Positions 1 through 11,937 of a stretch of 64,000 bases of DNA are shown piece after piece. The stretch spans positions 15,239,317 to 15,303,316 of the forward strand of contig NC_055996.1 of assembly GCF_018446385.1 (NCBI RefSeq), in the 5' to 3' direction. The notes under the pieces are model-generated. The model did not search any database. It was not told the origin of the DNA and was given only the letters and a program-made list of their open reading frames with translations. Every line of letters starts with the position of its first letter. The stretch's first letter is position 1. This DNA comes from Zingiber officinale. Lineage: Eukaryota; Streptophyta; Magnoliopsida; Zingiberales; Zingiberaceae. A program made the position numbers and the translations under genes.

Positions 1-685
1 CCGGAGGATGCTCGCTTGATAAAGAAGAGGGTCGATCGGTTCACGTTGATCGGCGACCAGCTCTATAAGAAAGCCTTCTCCCGACCCCTACTCAAATGCG
101 TCGGATTAGAAGACGTTGATTATATCTTGAATGAGGTGCACCAAGGCTCTTACGGAGGTCATTCGGGCGGTCGCGCATTGGCCCGAAAAATACTTCTGGC
201 TGAATACTTCTAGCCAACCCTCCAGGAGGATGCCGCTCGGACGGTGGCAAACCTACCTATCTTGCCAGAAGTACCACAACATGCCGCACTGACTGACCGA
301 GAAGATGAAAGCGTCGACGATATTGTGCCTGTTCGACAAATGGGGTCTGGACATCGTGGGGTCTTTCCCTATGGCAATCGGTCAGCGAAAGTTTCTACTG
401 GTGGCGGTGGACTACTTCTCAAAGTGTGTAGAGGCCGAGCCACTTGCCAGAATCACCGAGCAGATGGTCACCAAATTTATTTGGCAGAATATTATTTGTT
501 GGTTCAAAATTCCGCGTCGACTCGTGTCCAACAATGGGAGACAGTTTGTCAGTCAGGAGCTCAAAGAATGGTGTGAAAGCTATGACATCCAACAATCCTT
601 CGCCTTGGTGGCCTACCCTCAAGGCAATGAACAAGCAGAAGTCGCCAATCGGGAGATCCTCAGAGTCTTGCATGCTCGGTTCAAC
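1..685 (+). mobile_element. gypsy pol fragment: integrase zinc-binding region and catalytic core
   Basis: The plus strand encodes an integrase H2C2-type zinc-binding stretch (around EVHQGSYGGHSGG, 130-180) followed by a core with patterns typical of plant gypsy integrases, such as KWGLDIVGSFP, VAVDYFSKCVEAEPL and the later YPQGNEQAEVANREIL (about 305-690). The segment stops at the TCAAC target site where the copia element entered, and pol resumes at 10571. It is a broken fossil with a few breaks. Confidence 0.85.
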
Positions 686-3360
686 TGTTGGTTGCTACTC
701 GGAAAGCCTAGAGGTTCCACTGTACAAAAATTTTGTACAAAGGTCTGAACCTTTTCCTAGTTACCATGTGTTCTTTTAAATTAAATTTTGGATCGCCTGC
801 GGAACTTAACACGTTTGATCCAAAACTTAATCTATTCGTTCTTTTAGGTTTTGACTTGGGTCTCCTGCGGAACTTAACACGTTCGACCCAAATCACCTTA
901 AGTTATTAATTCCATTAAATATTAATTTCCATAATTGGTTCCCAGTACTGACGTGGCGAGGCACATGGCCTTCTTGGATATGGGAGCAACCACCACCGAC
1001 TAGACAAAACCTTTTATGGAAAGCTAATATTTAATTTCCTAAAATAACTTTAGGTTAACCGAAAAGAACAATCAAATCACAAGGAAAAGAAAACAAAAGA
1101 ACATAACATCGAAAACAAATTCGAAATACTAGAATCGTATGCCTCTTGTATTTAGTATTATTTCCTAAAATAACTAGTATGATGCGGAAAGGAAAAATAC
1201 TAGTTATACCTTTTAGAAAGACCTCTTGATCTTCTACCGTATTCCTCTTCTAACCTCGGACGTTGTGTGGGCAACGATCTTCCGAGATGAGAAACCACCA
1301 AAGCACCTTCTTCTCCTTTCTTCAAGTTTCGGCCAAGCACAATGCTTCCAAAAGATGAAGATCTTTTTCCACCAACCAAGCTCCAAGGGATGTAAGCTTT
1401 CTCTCCTTCTTCTCCAAGCTAAAATCCGGCCACCACTTGATCTCCAAGGAGGAAGAGAGGTTCGGCCACAAGGATGGAGAGAAGAGAAGGGGAAGGGCCG
1501 GCCACACCAAGGAAGAAAAGAGGGAGAAAATAATAGAGGTTGTTCACCCATGAAGGCTCCTCTACCTCCTCTTTTATAATCCTTGGTCTTGGCAAATAAG
1601 AAAATTTTAATAAAAACTTCCTTAATTCTTTTGCCATGAAAAGGAAAAATTTATTTTAATTAAAATAATTTTTCTTCTCACTAAAACATGGCCGGCCACT
1701 TATTTCCTCAAATCAAGGAGAGTTTTAATTAAACAAGAATTAAAACTTCCTAATTTGTTTCCGGAAATTTATAAAAATTTCTCCAATAATTTTATCCCTT
1801 CATGATTGGTTTATAAAAAGGAAATTTAATAAATTAAAATCTTTCTTTTAAACATGTGGATAAAAAGAAAGTTATCTCTAAAAATTAAAAACTCTTTTAA
1901 TCTACAAATAAGGAAAGATATCAAATCTTTTCTTAATCTTTTGTAGAAACTTATAAAAGAGAATATTTAATTTTTAAACTCTCTTTTAAATCATGAACAT
2001 GTTTAAAAAGGAAAGTTTTCTTAAAATTTAAAATCCTCCTTTAATCAACAAATAAGGAAAGATTTCAAATTTTAAACTCTCTTTTAATCATGTAGATGAT
2101 TTACAAATAAGGAAAGTTTTTACCAAAAATTAAAACCATCCTTTTAAACTACAAATAAGGAAAGAGATTAATCTCTTCTCTTAATCTTTTGTAGAAAGTT
2201 ATAAAAGGAAATTTTAATTTTTTTAACTCTCTTTTAAAAACATGATATCCACATAAGAAATAATTTTAATAAAAATCCTTTTTAATATTCTAGTGGTCGG
2301 CCACCTAAGCTTGGGACCCAAGCTTTGGCCGGCCACCAACTTGACTCATCCACTTGGTCTTGGCCGGCCCTAGCTTGGGTTCCAAGCTAGCTTGGCCGGC
2401 CCCATTGGATGGGTAAGAAGGTGGGTATGCGGTGGGTATAAATCTCTATATACTAGAGGCTACGATAGGGACCGAGAGGAGGAATTGGTTTTGGTCTCCC
2501 GATAAAATTAAGCATCCCGTGTTCGCCCCGAACACACAACTTAATTTTATCAATAATAATTCATTCCACTAGAGAACTATTATTGAACTACCGCACCAAT
2601 CCCAAATTACATTTTGGGCTCCTTCTCATTATGAGTGTGTTAGTCTCCCTGTGTTTAAGATAACAAATGTCCACTAATTAAGTAAGTTACTGACAACTCA
2701 CTTAATTAATATCTAGCTCAAGAGTAGTACCACTCAACTTCATCGTCATGTCGGACTAAGTCCACCTGCAGGGTTTAACATGACAATCCTTATGAGCTCC
2801 TCTTGGGGACATTCTCAACCTAGATCACTAGGACACAGTTTCCTTTTATAATCAACAACACACACTATAAGTGATATCATTTCCCAACTTATCGGGCTTA
2901 TTGATTCATCGAACTAAATCTCACCCATTGATAAATTAAAGAAATAAATATCAAATATATGTGCTTGTTATTATATTAGGATTAAGAGCACACACTTCCA
3001 TAATAACTGAGGTCTTTGTTTCTTTATAAAGTCAGTATAAAAGAAACGACCTCTAATGGTCCTACTCAATACACTCTAAGTGTACTAGTGTAATTATATA
3101 GTTAAGATAAACTAATACCTAATTACACTACGACCTTCCAATGGTTTGTTCCTTTCCATTATGGTCGTGAGCTACTGTTTATAATTTATAAGGTACTGAT
3201 AACATGATCCTCTGTGTGTGACACCACACACCATGTTATCTACAATATAAATTAATTGAACAACTACATTTATCATAAATGTAGACATTTGACCAATGTG
3301 ATTCTTATTTCTAGATAAATATTTATACCAAAAGCTAGGCTTTTAGTATACACTCTAACA
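686..3360 (-). repeat. 3' LTR of the copia element (left in the window)
   Basis: In element orientation the LTR starts TGTTAGAGTG and ends with CCAACA; in window orientation it begins TGTTGGTTGC at 686 and ends CTCTAACA at 3360. It is 2675 bp long. It contains an AT-rich middle with the recurring motif ACAAATAAGGAAAG, several GGCCGGCC palindromes, and a near-perfect palindrome TGTACAAAAATTTTGTACA at 721-739. The second copy is at 7916-10565. Confidence 0.93.
1900..2240. repeat. AT-rich subrepeats inside the copia LTR
   Basis: The motif ACAAATAAGGAAAG recurs at about 1904, 2052, 2102 and 2150. Each copy is followed by AT-rich blocks that end in runs like CTTTTGTAGAAA and TTATAAAAG. The same arrangement recurs in the other LTR copy and, in opposite orientation, in the solo LTRs at 15036 and 59819. 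Degenerate subrepeats of about 100 bp have therefore built up the middle of this LTR family. Confidence 0.6.
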
Positions 3361-6300
3361 ATCTCCCACTTATACTAAAAGACTAAGCTGCCATATCTGC
3401 TGCCATTCATCTGATTCCCAACCCTTCAACATGTCCATCAAAAGCTCTCGCCTTAAGGACCTTAGTGAAAAGATCTATAGATCATCATCTGATGCATTCT
3501 AGGCAGCAACAACTTCTCCTCGTTTATACGATTTCTCGTATTGGGTGGTACTTGCGCTCTATTGTGTTTACTTGCCTTTATAGACTTATGATTTCTTCGA
3601 GTTTGCTACTGCACCAATATTATTACAATAAATTGTAATAATCTTTGGACAAACCAGAAATCATATCTAAGTCTATCTTGAGGTCATTGAGTCATTCAGC
3701 TTTTATGACTACCTCAGAGGCTTGCCATATACTAAATTTCTATGGTGGAGTCCAGAAAAACACCTATGCTTATCACTCTTCCATAGTTATGACTTTACCT
3801 CCTAAAGTAAACACAAAACCCCGATGTTGACTTATCCCTATCCGATTGGAAGTCAAAATCCATGCAACCCACAAGGACCAAATTAACTGCCTTGTAAACT
3901 AGCATATATTCTCTTAGTGCCTCTAAGGTACTTCAATATATGCTTTGCTGCAATCCACTGTCCTTGTCTAGGGTTATTTTGATATCTGCTAACTATGCCC
4001 TTGGCAAAACAGATTTCTGATCTCGTGCATAGCATACATTAGGCTTCCGACAGTCGAAGCATAAAGAACTGCCTTTATTTCCATTATCTCCTTTGATGTC
4101 TAAAGTTACTTCATCCTGAAAAGTTAAGAAACCTTTCTTGGAGTTTTGCATGCTTAAAACGAGCAAGGATTTTTCTGATATATGAAGCTTGGGATAAGTA
4201 AAATATTCTTTTCTTGCGATCACTTATTACTTTGATCTCAAGAATATATACATTCTCCCAAGTCCTTTATATCGAATTATTTGGACAACCATACCCTTAC
4301 TTCTGACAACATTTTGATATTGTTTCCAACTACAAAAAATGTTATCTACGTATAGTACAAGAAATACTACCACGCTTCTATCACACCTTTTGTATACACA
4401 AGACTTATCCGGTTACTAAATCCATAGAATTTGATAAACCGGATGTTCTAAGGCCTTGAAGCTTTGCCTCAGTCCATAGACTGATTGAGCTTGCACACAA
4501 GATGCTCTTAGCCCTTTGCAATGAACCCTTCTGGTTGCTTTATATGGATGCTTTCTTCAAGACTTCCATTAAGGAATGCTGTCTTGACATCCACTTGCCA
4601 AATAGATAAAAGAATCCGGATAGACTTAAGCATGGCCACCAGCGAAAATGTTTCCTTTTTCATCAAGCCTTGCTTTGAAAGTTACTATCTTCCTGTCTAT
4701 CCCTCTTTCCCTATTATAGACCTTTTTACACCCAACGGCTTTTACACCATTTGGTGATTCTACAAGCTTCCAGATTTTATTAGAATACAAATATTCTAAT
4801 TCTGTTATTCATTACTCTTTGCCAAGATGTTGCATCTTTATCTTGGAGTGCTTCATTATATGACCGGAGATCAAGTTCATGTCCTCCAAGGATCGAGTCC
4901 AAAAACTCTCCCAAAACATGAACCCATTTAGGTTGCCTAACAACCCTCCCACTACAACAAGGCACTTTCTGTAATTGTGTATCATTTGTGATACGTGTTG
5001 CAGTTTCCTTGTGGTATCTCATCTTGTACAATTGGTACTAGATTAGACATGTCTTTTATTATTTCCTTAAGAACAAATTTTCTTATGGGCACATGGTTTA
5101 TTACATAGTCCTTTTCTAAAAATCGATCATTGATGCTAACAATGACCTTCTGATTTTTAAGACTATAAATCTACTTTCATTTCACTAGGATAACCCACAA
5201 ACAAGTGAATTCCTATCCAACTTATCATTGTCTCTCTTCTGCATATGTGCTGGACTACCCGAATCCGAATATGTTTCGAAATAGGCTTACGCCTATTCAG
5301 CAATTCTATATGAGTAGAGAGTTCTGACTTTGGAAGGTACTATATTCACTTCCGTTTTCAGAGTATATCCTTAAAATGATTTTGGTAATATTCTAAATAA
5401 CTCATCAATCTACTTATTTCCATAAGAGTTCTATACCTTCCTTTTTCTACACCATTCTGTTGGGGTGTACCAGGTGCAGTTAGTTGGGATTGAATCCCTA
5501 CTTCTGATAAATGACTCCTAAATTCTCCCAAGAGGTATTTACTACTACAATCTCACCGTAGTGTCTTGATACTTTTACTTTTGATGTTTCTCCACATCAG
5601 CCTCGTACTCTTTGAACTAATCAAAGCACTTAGACTTGCGGCACATCAAGTAAATATATCCGTATCTCAAATAGTTGTCTATAAAATAGACGAAATACTT
5701 GAAACAACCTCTTGCCTGGATGCTTATAGGATCACACAAATCAGAATGAACCAATTCCAATATATCTTTGATTCCATACCCCTTAGACTTAAAAGCTTCT
5801 TGGTTATTTTTCCTTCCAAGTAAGACTCGTAGGTTGGAAAGATTTCCACTACTAATGAACCCAAAAGTTCATCAGCTACCAATGAATCTTACTTAAGTTA
5901 ATATAACCTAGCTTTAGATGCCAAAGATATAATTGGTTCAATTTCGAAGGTTGCTTTCTCTTAAAATTAGAAGATGTGTTACTAATTTCCATTTGTTGCA
6001 TCGTGGGAGTTATTGGATTATAAATTGTCAACCATCAGAATAGATAACTTCCCTATTTTTCTTGATAACAACTTTGTTATCAAAATAGTCACAATATCTA
6101 TTCTATAATAGTTTAGAAACTGAAATCAGGTTCTTTCTAAACTTGGTACGTAAAGACAATTACTTATAATCCATATTTTATTCTTATCAAAGGATAAACA
6201 TCTCCCACTGCAACAGCTACCTCTTTTACAGTAGTGCCCATGTGGACGGTGATTTACCTTTCATTTAGTTGTCGAATTTCCTGGAACCCTGCAATGAATT

Positions 6301-7915
6301 GCGGACATGATTAATGGCATCTGTATCTACATTCCAGGTTCTGGTAGATAACACCACTAAACATGTTTCAACTAATGAATTAAATACACCTATGTTGTTC
6401 TTAGTTCTAAGAAGACAGTCTACCTTAATGTCCAAGTCCTATTTCCAATCATTACAATTGAGACTACTAAGTCTTTTCTATAGTATAACAACTAGGGGAT
6501 TGACAAACATTTTAAATCCTAAGAATCACAAAAATATTTGGTCAAGATCAATTCTTTAAAATCCCCATGAATTTTGTATGCCACGATAGTGTGGACGTAT
6601 ACAAAATCAAAGAGGAGATTTTATCCATTAATTTTATTATCTCGTCAACTTTACTTTATGACGAATAAAATTAATAGTTGATCTGTCTTTGATCAAATAT
6701 TTGGTCAAAACTTTTGAATTTAAAATAAAATATTGATTCCTCAAACAATATTATTTAAATTCACCAACACCTCAAACACCGTGAATTTTGCATGCCACGT
6801 TAGTGTGGACGTATACAAATTCAACATTTGTAAAAGGAGGGTTTTACCCATTAACTATCTTGTCAACGTATCTTTATGACAAATAAAATTATCTCAAACA
6901 CCGTTAATTTTGTATGCCACGTTAGTGTGGACGTATACAAAATCAATCATTTGTAAGAGGGGTTTTAACCATTTAATTTTATTATCTTGTCAACCTAGTT
7001 TTATGACAAATTAATAGTTGGTTTCATTTGGTCACACAAATAATAGTAGTGACTCCGATGGGGAGGATACTATTAGATGTGTCTAAGTGTATACCATTAC
7101 TTGACACTAAGTCCATTAATAAGATTATGCCCCTTCCGTTGGGGAAGATCACACGCTCTTAATTAACTTCATATAGTCATCCAAAAATGGAAGTCTGTTC
7201 TAGTGATCCACAAACAAGCTCATCCGTTATGGAGGAAGGCACTCAGAGCCAACGCGCAAGATTGTTTGCATCACTTACAAACCAGTAATGGAGACCATGG
7301 GATTTATTTAAAAATCCCTCTCCCACTTAGTTATTTATAAATGAGGAATTTTAACTATGCTAGCCTACTAGTCATGTATACTAACATGCACACACAGCAC
7401 AATATAAAAGCAATAAATAGAAAATCTAATTTTCAACTATTATGGCTTTTATCTCTAGTTGTCCTCCGTGTGTTGTCATCCCAAGCTGCTACCATATTTG
7501 GCCACCGCCACCGGGTCTCTCTGTCGCATCTATCTTGTTCCTAGTTCCGCTGCGCCTCTGGTCATTAGAAAGTTCCACGCTTTGCAAGATTCGATCCGCG
7601 ACATAAATAGAATTTTACATTTTGATCCTATATTCCATAAAAGGAATGTACATGTATCTAGATCAAAAATAAAATCCTAATAAAACTAAATACAGCTCCT
7701 GCTGTATTTTAATATAATCATGCACACACAGATAAATGCCCTTGACATGTCCAAGGGTCCAATCACACACATAATAACTAAAAGCCATAATAGTTGGATC
7801 CTGCATCCACAAAGTTAGCACATCCTACTATTAACCTGCCTAAATTATGTATGACATGTGCATAATTAAACTAATACCAAATACACAGAGGCAAAACCCT
7901 AGCTCTGATACCAAT
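3361..7915 (-). mobile_element. Decayed interior of the copia element
   Basis: Short minus-strand stretches still resemble copia pol. The clearest lies near 4000-4220, where QNSKKGF and CYARD match the patterns seen in copia reverse transcriptase and connection regions. No long reading frame remains, so the interior is a fossil with many breaks. The 7900-7915 end carries the initiator-Met tRNA primer site and the 3361-3370 end carries the purine tract. The leader near 6545-7012 holds a three-copy tandem repeat. Confidence 0.75.
6545..7012. repeat. Three-copy tandem repeat in the copia leader
   Basis: The core ATGCCACG(A/T)TAGTGTGGACG followed by TATACAAA recurs at about 6579, 6800 and 6916. 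Each copy is followed by a stretch about GGGTTTTA, CCATTAA and CTTGTCAAC. The unit is about 118 bp, with a spacer between the first two copies. It lies in the untranslated leader between the primer site and gag remnants. Confidence 0.7.
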
Positions 7916-10565
7916 TGTTGGTTGCTACTCGGAAAGCCTAGAGGTTCCACTGTACAAAAATTTTGTACAAAGGTCTGAACCTTTTCCTAGCTACCATGTG
8001 TTCTTTTAAATTAAATTTTGGATCGTCTGCGGAACTTAACACGTTTGATCCAAAACTTAATCTATTCGTTCTTTTAGGTTTTGACTTGGGTCTCCTGCGG
8101 AACTTAACACGTTCGACCCAAATCACCTTAAGTTATTAATTCCATTAAATATTAATTTCCATAATTGGTTCCCAGTACTGACGTGGCGAGGCACATGGCC
8201 TTCTTGGATATGGGAGCAACCACCACCGACTAGACAAAACCTTTTATGGAAAGCTAATATTTAATTTCCTAAAATAACTTTAGGTTAACCGAAAAGAACA
8301 ATCAAATCACAAGGAAAAAAAAACAAAAGAACACAACATCGAAAAATATATTCGAAATACTAGAATCGCATGCCTCTTGTATTTGGTATTATTTCCAAAA
8401 ATAACTAGTATGATGCGGAAAGAAAATTACTAGTTATACCTTTTAGAAAGACCTCTTGATCTTCTACCGTATTCTCTTCTAACCTCGGACGTTGTGTGGG
8501 CAGCGATCTTCCGAGATGAGAAACCACCAAAGCACCTTCTTCTCCTTTCTTCAAGTTTCGGCCAAGCACTATGCTTCCAAGAGATGAAGATCTTTTCCAC
8601 CAATCAAGCTCCAAGGGATGTAAGCTTTCTCTCCTTCTTCTCAAGCTAAAATCCGGCCACCACTTGATCTTCAAGGAGGAAGAGAGGTCCGGCCACAAGA
8701 TGGAGAGAAGAGAAAGGAAGGAGGCCGGCCACACCAAGGAAGAAAAGAGGAGAAAATAATAGAGGTTGTTCACCCATGAAGGCTCCTCTACCTCCTCTTT
8801 TATAATCCTTGGTCTTGGCAAATAAGGAAATTTTAATAAAACTTCCTTAATTCTTTTGCCATGAAAAGGAAAAATTTATTTTAATTAAAATAATTTTCTT
8901 CTCACTAAAACATGGCCGGCCACTTATTTCCTCAAATCAAGGAGAGTTTTAATTAAACAAGAATTAAAACTTCCTAATTTGTTTCAGAAATTTATAAAAA
9001 TTTCTCCAATAATTTTATCCCTTCATGATTGGTTTATAAAAGGAAATTTAATAAATTAAAATCTTTCTTTTAAACATGTGGATAAAAAGAAAGTTATCTC
9101 TAAAATTAAAAACTCTTTTAATCTACAAATAAGGAAAGATATCAAATCTTTTCTTAATCTTTTGTAGAAACTTATAAAAGAGAATATTTAATTTTAAACT
9201 CTCTTTAAATCATGAACATGTTTAAAAGGAAAGTTTTCTTAAAATTTAAAATCCTCCTTTAATCAACAAATAAGGAAAGATTTCAAATTTTAAACTCTCT
9301 TTAATCATGTAGATGATTTACAAATAAGGAAAGTTTTTACCAAAATTAAAACCATCCTTTTAAACTACAAATAAGGAAAGAGATTAATCTCTTCTCTTAA
9401 TCTTTGTAGAAAGTTATAAAAGGAAATTTTAATTTTTAACTCTCTTTAAAAACATGATATCCACATAAGAAATAATTTTAATAAAAATCCTTTTAATATT
9501 CTAGTGGTGGCCACCCAAGCTTGGGACCCAAGCTTTTGGCCAGCCTTCATGGCTCATCCACTTGGTCTTGGCGGCCCTAGCTTGGGTTCCAAGCTAGCTT
9601 GGCGGCCCCATTGGATGGGTAAGAAGTGGGTACACGGTGGGTATAAATCTCTATATACTAGAGGCTACAATAGGGACCGAGAGGAGGAATTGGTTTTGGT
9701 CTCCCGATAAAATTAAGCATCCCGTGTTCGCCCCGAACACACAACTTAATTTTATCAATAATAATTCATTCCACTAGAGAACTATTATTGAACTACGCAC
9801 CAATCCCAAATTACATTTTGGGCTCCTTCTTATCATGAGTATGTTAGTCTCCCTGTGTTTAAGATAACAAATGTCCACTAATTAAGTAAGTTACTGATAA
9901 CTCACTTAATTAATATCTAGCTCCAAGAGTAGTACCACTCAACTTCATCGTCATGTCGGACTAAGTCCACCTGCAGGGTTTAACATGACAATCCTTATGA
10001 GCTCCTCTTGGGGACATTCTCAACCTAGATCACTAGGACACAGTTTCCTTCTATAATCAACAACACACACTATAAGTGATATCATTTCCCAACTTATCGG
10101 GCTTATTGATTCATCGAACTAAATCTCACCCATTGATAAATTAAAGAAATAAATATCAAATATATGTGCTTGTTATTATATTAGGATTAAGAGCACACAC
10201 TTCCATAATAACTGAGGTCTTTGTTTCTTTATAAAGTCAGTATAAAAGAAACGACCTCTAATGGTCCTACTCAATACACTCTAAGTGTACTAGTGTAATT
10301 ATATAGTTAAGATAAACTAATACCTAATTACACTACGACCTTTCAATGGTTTGTTCCTTTCCATTATGGTCGTGAGCTACTGTTTATAATTTATAAGGTA
10401 CTGATAACATGATCCTCTGTGTGTGACACCACACACCATGTTATCTACAATATAAATTAATTGAACAACTACATTTATCATAAATGTAGACATTTGACCA
10501 ATGTGATTCTTATTTCTAGATAAATATTTATACCAAAAGCTAGGCTTTTAGTATACACTCTAACA
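7916..10565 (-). repeat. 5' LTR of the copia element (right in the window)
   Basis: This is a 2650 bp copy of the LTR at 686-3360, starting TGTTGGTTGC and ending CTCTAACA. Most differences I could see from the other copy are single-base length differences in homopolymer runs, with a few substitutions and one short divergent stretch. It is directly flanked on the left by the tRNA-Met primer site and on the right by the TCAAC target duplication. Confidence 0.93.
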
Positions 10566-10570
10566 TCAAC

Positions 10571-11059
10571 CACATGGGAGGCAGCTGGGTTGACGAGCTC
10601 CCCAGTGTGCTATGGGCTCTCCGCACGACTCCGAAAGAGGTGACCGACATAATCCCATTCCAATTGGTATACAGCGGCGAAACAGTTATCCCCGTGGAAG
10701 TCGGGGTAGAATCTGATCGGGTGCAGCACTACGACGAAGGGAACGCTGAACAAAGGCTGATGGAGCTCAACTGGGTAGACGAAGCAAGGGCAAAAGCCGT
10801 CGTTTGGCTAACGGCATATCGACAGCGAATGAAGCAGAATTACAATCGGCGAGTGATCCCGAGATCCTTCCAGGTCGACGACCTCGTCTGGAAGAAAGCG
10901 CTAGTCGGTGACATCGCCAAGCTCGAGGCACCATGGGCAGGACCATTCAAGGTCATGCAGAAGCTCCAATCGGGTGCATACTATCTGGAGGATGAAGAGG
11001 GGAGGTGGCTCGAGAGGCCGTGGAGCACGAACCATCTTCAGCCCTACAGCGCTAGATGA
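10571..11059 (+). mobile_element. gypsy pol fragment: C-terminal integrase region
   Basis: An open stretch of about 160 codons continues the gypsy integrase on the far side of the copia insertion. It contains WALRTTPKE, FQLVYSGETVIPVE, and near the end FKVMQKLQSGAYYLED and WSTNHLQPY. These are the usual signatures of the C-terminal integrase region of Tat-type elements. It ends with a stop at about 11057-11059, which marks the normal end of pol. It belongs to the same broken element as 1-685. Confidence 0.85.
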
Positions 11060-11154
11060 GAGGTGTGCAAGTGAATCCTGTACTTTATATTTGTTATGTG
11101 TTTGTCGAATGCAGGGCAAAGCTTGAATAAAAAAGCAAAGGCCACTTCAAGGTC

Positions 11155-11640
11155 ATCTCCATCAATAATCGAGCGGCGACCTTAAATCCGGATGCGAGTG
11201 TATATAAATCGTCGAGCGGCAACGTTAAACGCGTGTCTCCACCAACCGTCGTGCATCGACGTTAAACGCGTGTCTCCACCAACCATCGAGTGATAACGTT
11301 AAACGCGTGTCTCCTACAACCATCGAGCGACGACGTTAAACACGTGTCTCCATCAACGATAGAGCGGCGACCTTAAACCCTCGTCTCCATCAACGGTTGA
11401 GCGACGACCATAAACGTGAGTCTCCACCAGCGGTCGAGTGGCGACCTTAAACGCAAGTCTCCATCGGCAGTCGAGCGGCGACCTTAAACTTGAGTCTTTG
11501 CTAAATTGTCAAGTGGCGACGTTAAACGCGGGTCTACTGCGAATCATCGAGCGGCGACATTAAACCCGAAACTTCATCAAATAGTCAAGCGGCGACGACA
11601 GACCTGAGTCTACACGGGCTGTCAAACGGTTGACTGCGAA
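11155..11640. repeat. Minisatellite, about 38 bp unit, 12 copies, in the gypsy 3' region
   Basis: A unit of the form TCGAGCGGCGACGTTAAACG followed by CGTGTCTCCACCAACC is repeated with variation about every 38 bp. Starts are near 11168, 11213, 11250, 11288, 11326, 11364, 11400, 11438, 11474, 11512, 11550 and 11590. It lies just after the pol stop. Tandem arrays at this place are typical of Tat-lineage elements. Confidence 0.85.
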
Positions 11641-11937
11641 TAAGGGTTGCCCAAAAGCCCCCAAATTTTCTGATGAACGACCCGTTCGGGAGAATGTACC
11701 AGAATACTTGAAGCTCCGTAACTTGGAAAGCAAAACAAATCTAGCAGGCATGCATACAAACTAATGTCGATCGAAGGAGTTATGAGGCTGCAATATGATC
11801 GAGAGAAGACCAGAAAATAGTAAGAAAAAAAGGCTCACCCCAAGGGCCTGACATGCATTAATATTTCAAAAGTTGGAGGTTACAGGCATTCATTAAAGCT
11901 TCAAAAGTCAGAGGTTACAAAGGTTGAGCACTCGACC

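Larger units (their letters stand above)
686..10565 (-). mobile_element. Full-length Ty1/copia retrotransposon with 2.65 kb LTRs
   Basis: Two long direct repeats (686-3360 and 7916-10565) bracket a 4.55 kb interior. The 5 bp TCAAC is duplicated at 681-685 and 10566-10570, so this is a clean insertion into the gypsy integrase gene. The orientation is minus. A primer-binding site reading TGGTATCAGAGC, complementary to initiator tRNA-Met, lies beside the right LTR (7900-7915), and a purine tract reading AGTGGGAGAT lies beside the left LTR (3361-3370). The two LTRs are nearly identical, which means a recent insertion. The interior no longer has long open frames and is heavily broken (many breaks), so mobilisation would have needed proteins from elsewhere. 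Confidence 0.93.

Noticed and set aside
1226-1637. Overlapping frames of 60-117 codons on both strands in the copia LTR
   Set aside because: They lie in LTR sequence, recur in the other LTR copy with changed frames, and show no domain.
11155-11640. CRISPR-like array of regularly spaced repeats
   Set aside because: Repeats are degenerate, spacers are not unique, and the array lies in the 3' region of a plant retrotransposon. It is a minisatellite.
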